DNA of 6,977 nucleotides from an uncultured Ruminococcus sp. (GTDB taxonomy: Bacteria > Bacillota > Clostridia > Oscillospirales > Ruminococcaceae): assembly GCA_902772615.1 (NCBI GenBank), contig CACYBC010000217.1, positions 1-6,977 of the forward strand. The letters are read 5' to 3'. Positions within the stretch are counted from its first letter, which is position 1. Each line of letters starts with the position of its first letter. Of the stretch, positions 5,218 through 6,977 are shown in pieces. The position numbers and the translations under genes are program-made. Below the pieces are notes generated by a model that had not been told where the DNA came from, ran no database searches, and worked only from the letters and a program-made list of their open reading frames with translations.

Positions 5218-6870
5218 ATGAGCAAGAAATACAGATATAACCCAAGGGTCTCTTCCTCCATCAGGGAAATGTTGGAGAACACTGTCAAAGAACATCCCGA
5301 CGATGATGCATATCAGTTCAGAGACAGCAGTTCCAACGAGATAATCCACGTTTCATTCAGTGAGTTTAATGAGATCACGGAGAATCTTGGAGCTGCTCTG
5401 ACCGAGATGGGATATGGTGATGCGCATGTCGCATGTATAGGCGAGAACAGTTTCGACTGGATCTGTGCTTATCTGACAGTGCTCAAAAGCGCCGGTGTTT
5501 TTGTTCCGGTCGACAAGGACCTCCCCACCGCCGACAAGATCCATGTTCTTACTGAAAGTGATGCATCCGTTCTGTTCTTCAGCGGAAAATATGAGTCGTG
5601 GGTCCGCGAGAATATGGATGCCCTCAAGGGGATCAAGTGCTTCATAGGCTTCTCTGTCGAAGAAGACGATGGTAACATCAGGTCCTATAAGAAACTGCTC
5701 CAGCATGGGGCCGGCCTGAGCAGAAAAGAATATGACTCTCTCAAATCGGATGAGAACGAGCTTAAGCTTATGGTCTACACTTCCGGCACCACGGGGATCG
5801 CCAAGGGCGTCATGCTCACAGAGCATAACCTGATCTCCGTTCTGGTCAATGCACTTCATGTCACTCAGATTTTCGGAAAGAGCCTCTCCGTCCTGCCGTA
5901 CCACCACACATATGAAGGTGTTCTGGATGTGCTCGGATGCATATATGAGGCAAATACCCTTTGTATAAACAGTTCTCTGAAAAGGATCGTTAAGGATCTT
6001 CAGGAGTACAAGCCCACTCAGATCTTTATCGTTCCTGCGATCGCGGAATTCATGTATTCCAGCATCGTCAAGAACATCAAGCAGCAGGGCAAGGAAAAGA
6101 CGTTCAACGGAGCTGTCATCCTCTCAAAATCCATGCGGAAGATCGGCATCGATCTGAGGCCTGTCCTCTTTAAGACGCTCAGAAGCGTCTTTGGCGGAGA
6201 TCTTGTCAAGATCATTTGCGGCGGCGCACCGATACGCCCTGAGATCGGCAAGTTCTTTGATGATATCGGCATCAACCTCATCGGCGGCTATGGGATCACG
6301 GAATGTTCTCCTCTGGTCTCCGTAAACGATGAGAAATCTCTGACATATGATACCGTCGGATATCCTCTTCCCTGTACCCAGATCAGGATCGATGAGCCCA
6401 ATGAAGAAGGCATAGGTGAGATCCTGGTCAAGGGTGACACCGTAATGCTCGGGTACTACAAGCAGCCGGAGAAGACCGCCGAAGTCCTCACCGAAGACGG
6501 ATGGTTCTCCACCGGAGACTATGGATACCTCAACAAGAAGGAACGCCTCGTCATCACCGGAAGGAAGAAAAACATCATCGTCTTAAGCAACGGCAAAAAC
6601 ATCTATCCGGAGGAGATCGAAGGATATATCCAGGATATTCCTTATGTAGAAGAAGTGATCGTCAAGGGTCACAAAAACGAAAAAGGCGATGAGACGTCCC
6701 TCGACGCGGAAGTTTACCTCAGCGAGCCTCACGATGAATCTGAAGTCCTGTCTGACATTCAGAAGAAGCTGTCCATACTTCCGATGTACAAGAATGTTAC
6801 GCGCGTTGAGATAAGGAAAGACCCGTTCCCCAAGACATCGACCAACAAGATAAAAAGGCAGTACAATTGA
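5218..6870 (+). CDS. AMP-forming acyl-CoA synthetase / ligase (FadD-like)
   Basis: This 550-residue member of the ANL adenylating superfamily activates a carboxylic acid with ATP to an acyl-adenylate, then transfers it to a thiol, most often CoA. All core motifs are intact: the phosphate-binding loop YTSGTTGIAKG (187-197), GGAPIRPEI (335-343), GYGITECSP (357-365), STGDYG with Asp434 (431-436), the hinge TGRKKN with Arg449 (447-452), SNGKNIYPEEIE (457-468), and the C-terminal catalytic-lysine motif PKTSTNKIKR (538-547, Lys544). Length and the NIYPEEIE motif fit long-chain fatty acyl-CoA synthetases, but the substrate cannot be read from sequence. Transfer to a carrier protein rather than CoA is possible. 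No membrane segment is evident, so the protein should be cytosolic or peripheral. The start has AAAGG (5204-5208) 9 bases upstream. It is the second gene after the small membrane protein and ends at a strong terminator. Confidence 0.93.
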   Translation: MSKKYRYNPRVSSSIREMLENTVKEHPDDDAYQFRDSSSNEIIHVSFSEFNEITENLGAALTEMGYGDAHVACIGENSFDWICAYLTVLKSAGVFVPVDKDLPTADKIHVLTESDASVLFFSGKYESWVRENMDALKGIKCFIGFSVEEDDGNIRSYKKLLQHGAGLSRKEYDSLKSDENELKLMVYTSGTTGIAKGVMLTEHNLISVLVNALHVTQIFGKSLSVLPYHHTYEGVLDVLGCIYEANTLCINSSLKRIVKDLQEYKPTQIFIVPAIAEFMYSSIVKNIKQQGKEKTFNGAVILSKSMRKIGIDLRPVLFKTLRSVFGGDLVKIICGGAPIRPEIGKFFDDIGINLIGGYGITECSPLVSVNDEKSLTYDTVGYPLPCTQIRIDEPNEEGIGEILVKGDTVMLGYYKQPEKTAEVLTEDGWFSTGDYGYLNKKERLVITGRKKNIIVLSNGKNIYPEEIEGYIQDIPYVEEVIVKGHKNEKGDETSLDAEVYLSEPHDESEVLSDIQKKLSILPMYKNVTRVEIRKDPFPKTSTNKIKRQYN

Positions 6871-6878
6871 TACGCATG

Positions 6879-6907
6879 AAGCCCGGGCTCGACAGCCCGG
6901 GCTTTTT
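6879..6907 (+). terminator. Rho-independent terminator of the ligase operon
   Basis: A perfect 11-bp GC-rich stem, AAGCCCGGGCT (6879-6889) and AGCCCGGGCTT (6894-6904), with loop CGAC, is followed by TTT (6905-6907) to give a T5 run from 6903. It lies 8 bases after the ligase stop codon and closes the operon. Confidence 0.93.
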
Positions 6908-6977
6908 ACAGGACCTTCCATCAGTTCCGGATCAGCATGTTTCTATTAGTACTGCATAAGGTCAGGTCTTTCTTTAG

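Noticed and set aside
5023..5349. Minus-strand frame across the small membrane protein and the ligase start
   Set aside because: It runs across two supported plus-strand genes and their ribosome binding site. It is hydrophobic only because it reads the complement of the membrane segment.
5353..5907. 184-codon minus-strand frame opposite the ligase
   Set aside because: It lies antisense over the ligase N-terminal half and its phosphate-binding loop; no supported start and no domain.
6908..6977. Start of a further gene at the right edge
   Set aside because: The last 70 bases show no ribosome binding site with a start codon leading into an open frame and no clear promoter; nothing can be supported.

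Overview
The window looks like chromosomal sequence from a Gram-positive anaerobe of the Bacillota, most likely a gut- or rumen-type clostridium (Lachnospiraceae/Oscillospiraceae-like). This is inferred from the near-balanced base composition, the strong AGGAGG-type ribosome binding sites, and the family content: a MATE transporter, a zinc-ribbon membrane protein with a D/W/S/Y-rich tail, and a FadD-like AMP-forming ligase. I see no phage, transposon, CRISPR, tRNA or rRNA signal.

Layout. 1-888 (+) is the C-terminal two thirds of a MATE-family multidrug/cation efflux protein whose start lies left of the window. It ends at a perfect bidirectional hairpin terminator (902-934) that also serves the convergent gene 947-1846 (-). 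That gene encodes a 299-residue membrane protein with an N-terminal zinc ribbon, one transmembrane helix and a repetitive D-S-G-S-D-W tail. To its right, two esterases of different families lie on the minus strand: a 376-residue PHB-depolymerase/prolyl-oligopeptidase-like alpha/beta hydrolase (2064-3194) and a 512-residue type-B carboxylesterase (3311-4849). Each has its own recognisable sigma-A-type promoter. On the plus strand, diverging from the carboxylesterase across about 150 bp, is a probable two-gene operon: a 61-residue single-pass membrane protein (5002-5187) and an acyl-CoA synthetase-like AMP-forming ligase (5218-6870), closed by a strong terminator (6879-6907). The last 70 bases hold nothing I can identify.

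How the genes may work together. The esterases could release carboxylic acids from esters (plant- or host-derived, or xenobiotic), and the divergent ligase could activate a carboxylic acid to its CoA or carrier thioester. A 20-bp imperfect palindrome between the divergent promoters is a candidate shared operator. This link is an inference from gene arrangement only. The MATE protein and the zinc-ribbon protein have no evident functional tie to it.

No defence system, biosynthetic cluster or clearly new system is visible. The best leads are the Trp/Asp repeat tail of the zinc-ribbon protein, the tiny membrane protein paired with the ligase, and the two palindromes placed at esterase promoters.
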